64,000 nt of DNA from Nitzschia sp. DOCU1 (lineage: Eukaryota > Bacillariophyta > Bacillariophyceae > Bacillariales > Bacillariaceae). Positions 61,769 to 64,000 of this stretch are shown piece after piece. The notes beneath the pieces are model-generated. The model was not told the origin of the DNA. It saw nothing but the letters and a program-made list of their open reading frames with translations, and did not search any database. Position 1 is the stretch's first letter. Every line of letters starts with the position of its first letter. The DNA is taken from contig OX596000.1 in assembly GCA_951394045.1 (NCBI GenBank), positions 1,426,001 to 1,490,000 on the forward strand. Reading direction: 5' to 3'. Both the position numbers and the translations under genes were made by a program.

Positions 61769-64000
61769 ATGGGAAGACAACGACGAGACCACAAGCAAAA
61801 AGCTGCAAGATATGGCAAGAAAGATGATGGGGTTTCGTCTCCCGCACAGCCCCCGAAAGAAGCAGCAAGTTTTCCCGCGAATGAAGAACTACAAGAAAAA
61901 ATGGCGGGTAATGAAGAAGAAGATGTAAATCACGATATCGAAGGACAGGCTACTGCGACCCTTGCCACCAAGAAGACTACTACGACTAGTACTCCAGAAA
62001 ACGAGAACCAAGACTCGTCTATCGAAATGCACCAAGTGGACGCCTATGTTGTGGGCGAAGCTCCGGAGCCAAAAAGGAAACCGGCCACAGCACCGCCCAT
62101 CGAAGCCACTGTGATTCAAAATGAGACACAGGTGGAAGCTCGAACTTGGTGGTGTTTGTTTTGGGTGATTGTTGCCCTTGTGGTAACTGCTTTGTCGTTG
62201 GGTATTGCGTTGCCACTGAAGACGACCAAAGGACTCGAGACTTCTTCTCCAACTGCTGCGCCAGAGTTGAAAGACCCGTGGGTAATTCTGCAGCCGGTTT
62301 TCGGAACCGAGCTAAAGGATGGAAGCTACGAGCAAAGAGCCTACCAATGGCTTACTTTGGAAGACCAGAGTGGTATTTTGGACGATCCAGACACTCCCGA
62401 ATGGCGAATTGTCCAACGCTTTGTGCTTGCAAACTTCTACTTCGCTACCAATGGAACTGGATGGTTGAACCAACTTCGCTTTCTTTCCAAGGATGACGAA
62501 TGCTAATGGAAAAAGATGATTTCCTACGACGACTACTTCGGGTCTTTGGATGGTTTTAATGTTACCTCACTTCCCGCTGGTGTTATTCAATGCGATGCGG
62601 AAGGGCGAATTCAATCTCTGCGCATCGCTCAAAACGGACTCCAAAACACAATTCCAAGCGTTCTTAGATATCTTTCGGATCTCAAAGAGCTGAGTTTCGA
62701 AACCAACCCTTTTGACCCGTCACCTGTACCGTCTTGGTTGACTGATCTGGCTGTCTTGGAATTATTGGATTTTACTAGCTGTAGCCTAAGCGGCACCATT
62801 CCGACCAGTTGGCCAGATAACCTTCGCATCTTGGCCCTTTATGACAACTTGTTGACAGGAACTCTTCCAACTGAAATTGGTGATCTTTCGTTGTTAAAAT
62901 ATATTGACTTCGAACTTAATGAACTTGCAGGGACACTCCCAGAGGCGTGGAATCGGTTGTCTCATTTGGAAGCCATTTACATGTTGGACAACATGCTGAC
63001 AGGCACGCTTCCAGAATCTTGGAGGCGATGGACGGCCGTGGGGGTTTTTGGACTTGCTGGAAATTCTTTGTCGGGGACGCTCCCGAACGCTTGGAGTGCA
63101 TGGTCCAACGTGACGATTGTGTATCTCCACGATAACAATCTGACCGGCACGCTTCCAGACTCTTGGAGTCAATGGACTGCCCTTTCAGAGTTGGCCCTAG
63201 ATCAAAATGACCTGACAGGTCCACTGCCTGATACGTGGAGTGAATTGTCTAACATGGAGACTCTTTGGCTCTCCGACAACAATATCAGCGGCACGCTTCC
63301 AGACTCTTGGAGTCAATGTACCGCGCTGTTATGGTTGTACCTTGATCATAATGCCATCACTGGCACACTCCCCGATTCTTGGAGTGCATGGACCAGTGTG
63401 GAGATTGTGTATCTCTACGATAACAATCTGAGCGGCACGCTTCCCGACTCTTGGAGTCAATGGTCGGCCATGTCAGATTTGGAACTTGACGGTAATTTGT
63501 TTACTGGGACACTCCCGAATGGTTGGAGCCAGTTGACCAGCCTGGAAGTAGTTTGGCTTTCCGAGAATTATCTTGACGGCACGCTTCCCGAGTCTTGGAG
63601 TCAATGGACTGCCCTGTCAACACTGGTTCTTTTTCAAAATAGCTTGACTGGAACTCTCCCCGACAGTTGGAGCCAGCTGATCAGTTTGGAAGTTGTTTCG
63701 CTTTACGATAACGATCTGACCGGAACACTCTCCGAGGCTTGGAGTCAATGGTCAAACGTGGAGGCTGTGTATCTCAACGATAACAGTCTTACCGGCACGC
63801 TTCACAAGTCTTGGAGTCAGTGGGGCAATATGGAAAGGATTAAACTGCAAGGCAATTATCTGACTGGCACTCTCCCTGAATCGTACGCGTCTTGGAAGCA
63901 CATTTTCATGGCCAACTTCTCAGGCAATTGTTTGGAAGGGACCATCCCTTTGGACTACGAAGTCGAATGGACGTCGTTTGGGAACATCCCTTTGGAGTAT
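61769..64000 (+). pseudogene. LRR gene F, one in-frame stop, runs off the right edge
   Basis: ATG at 61769 starts 245 codons with a divergent cytoplasmic region (RRDHKQKAARYGKKDD, TTTTSTPENENQ), the conserved VDAYVVGEAP and VIQNETQVEARTWW, a membrane segment (about 127-150) and the pre-LRR domain. At 62504-62506 a TAA replaces the Thr codon of the conserved ECTW. The same frame then stays open for almost 500 codons to the window end, with about 17 LRR units (from LSGTIP to NCLEGTIPLDYEVEW). Intact repeats after a single stop mean a very recent loss, a sequencing error or an unusual splice. No donor/acceptor pair that removes the stop is obvious. Confidence 0.8.

Noticed and set aside
1..64000. 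tRNA and rRNA genes
   Set aside because: No cloverleaf or B-box-like sequence convinced me by eye; a tRNAscan-SE run would be needed to exclude them.

Overview
The window is nuclear DNA of a photosynthetic stramenopile, most likely a raphid pennate diatom. The clues are an expanded family of membrane-anchored leucine-rich-repeat (LRR) proteins of diatom type, Ty1/copia elements of the diatom type (one with a protease box reading DNR where most have DSG), short GT-AG introns, and a mix of gene islands and nested transposons. I see no bacterial operons, CRISPR arrays, rRNA or tRNA genes. The organism call is an inference from protein families.

Layout. 1-494 is the 5' part of a gene leaving the left edge on the minus strand. 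1197-4594 is a large inverted repeat around a 200-N gap. 5105-9487 is a spliced Nudix / coiled-coil / SH3BGRL-like fusion gene (minus). 9815-12990 is a short-LTR Ty3/gypsy remnant. 13206-23965 is LRR gene A, broken twice: by an unclassified 2.6-kb element with hairpin ends (13296-15869) and by a decayed Ty1/copia element (16655-22675). LRR B (25471-27453) and LRR C (28968-31202) are intact. A young Ty1/copia element (32460-38744, minus, apparently identical LTRs, 6-bp target duplication) sits just upstream of intact LRR D (38869-40878). 41-47 kb holds decayed coding sequence, a 181-bp satellite array (about ten units) and a hypothetical gene. 47925-50366 encodes a hyaluronan-synthase-like glycosyltransferase (minus). 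51353-52942 is a TIR-flanked unit holding a papain-type protease pseudogene. 53266-54657 is LRR pseudogene E. 56391-58748 is a spliced proline-rich gene (minus). 59.1-59.6 kb is a perfect 218-bp tandem duplication. 60153-60761 is a cysteine-rich gene. 60845-61560 is a Harbinger-type transposase remnant. LRR F (61769 to the right edge) has one in-frame stop.

How the parts fit. The LRR genes look like tandem copies of a larger ancestral unit: a Nudix / coiled-coil / SH3BGRL gene and an LRR gene diverging from a shared upstream region. Only the leftmost Nudix gene is intact. Between the other LRR genes, short stretches still match antisense parts of it (its E/R-rich coiled coil and its N-terminal part) in the expected order and orientation. 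LTR elements and other insertions then landed in the units, interrupting LRR A twice and displacing the upstream region of LRR D.
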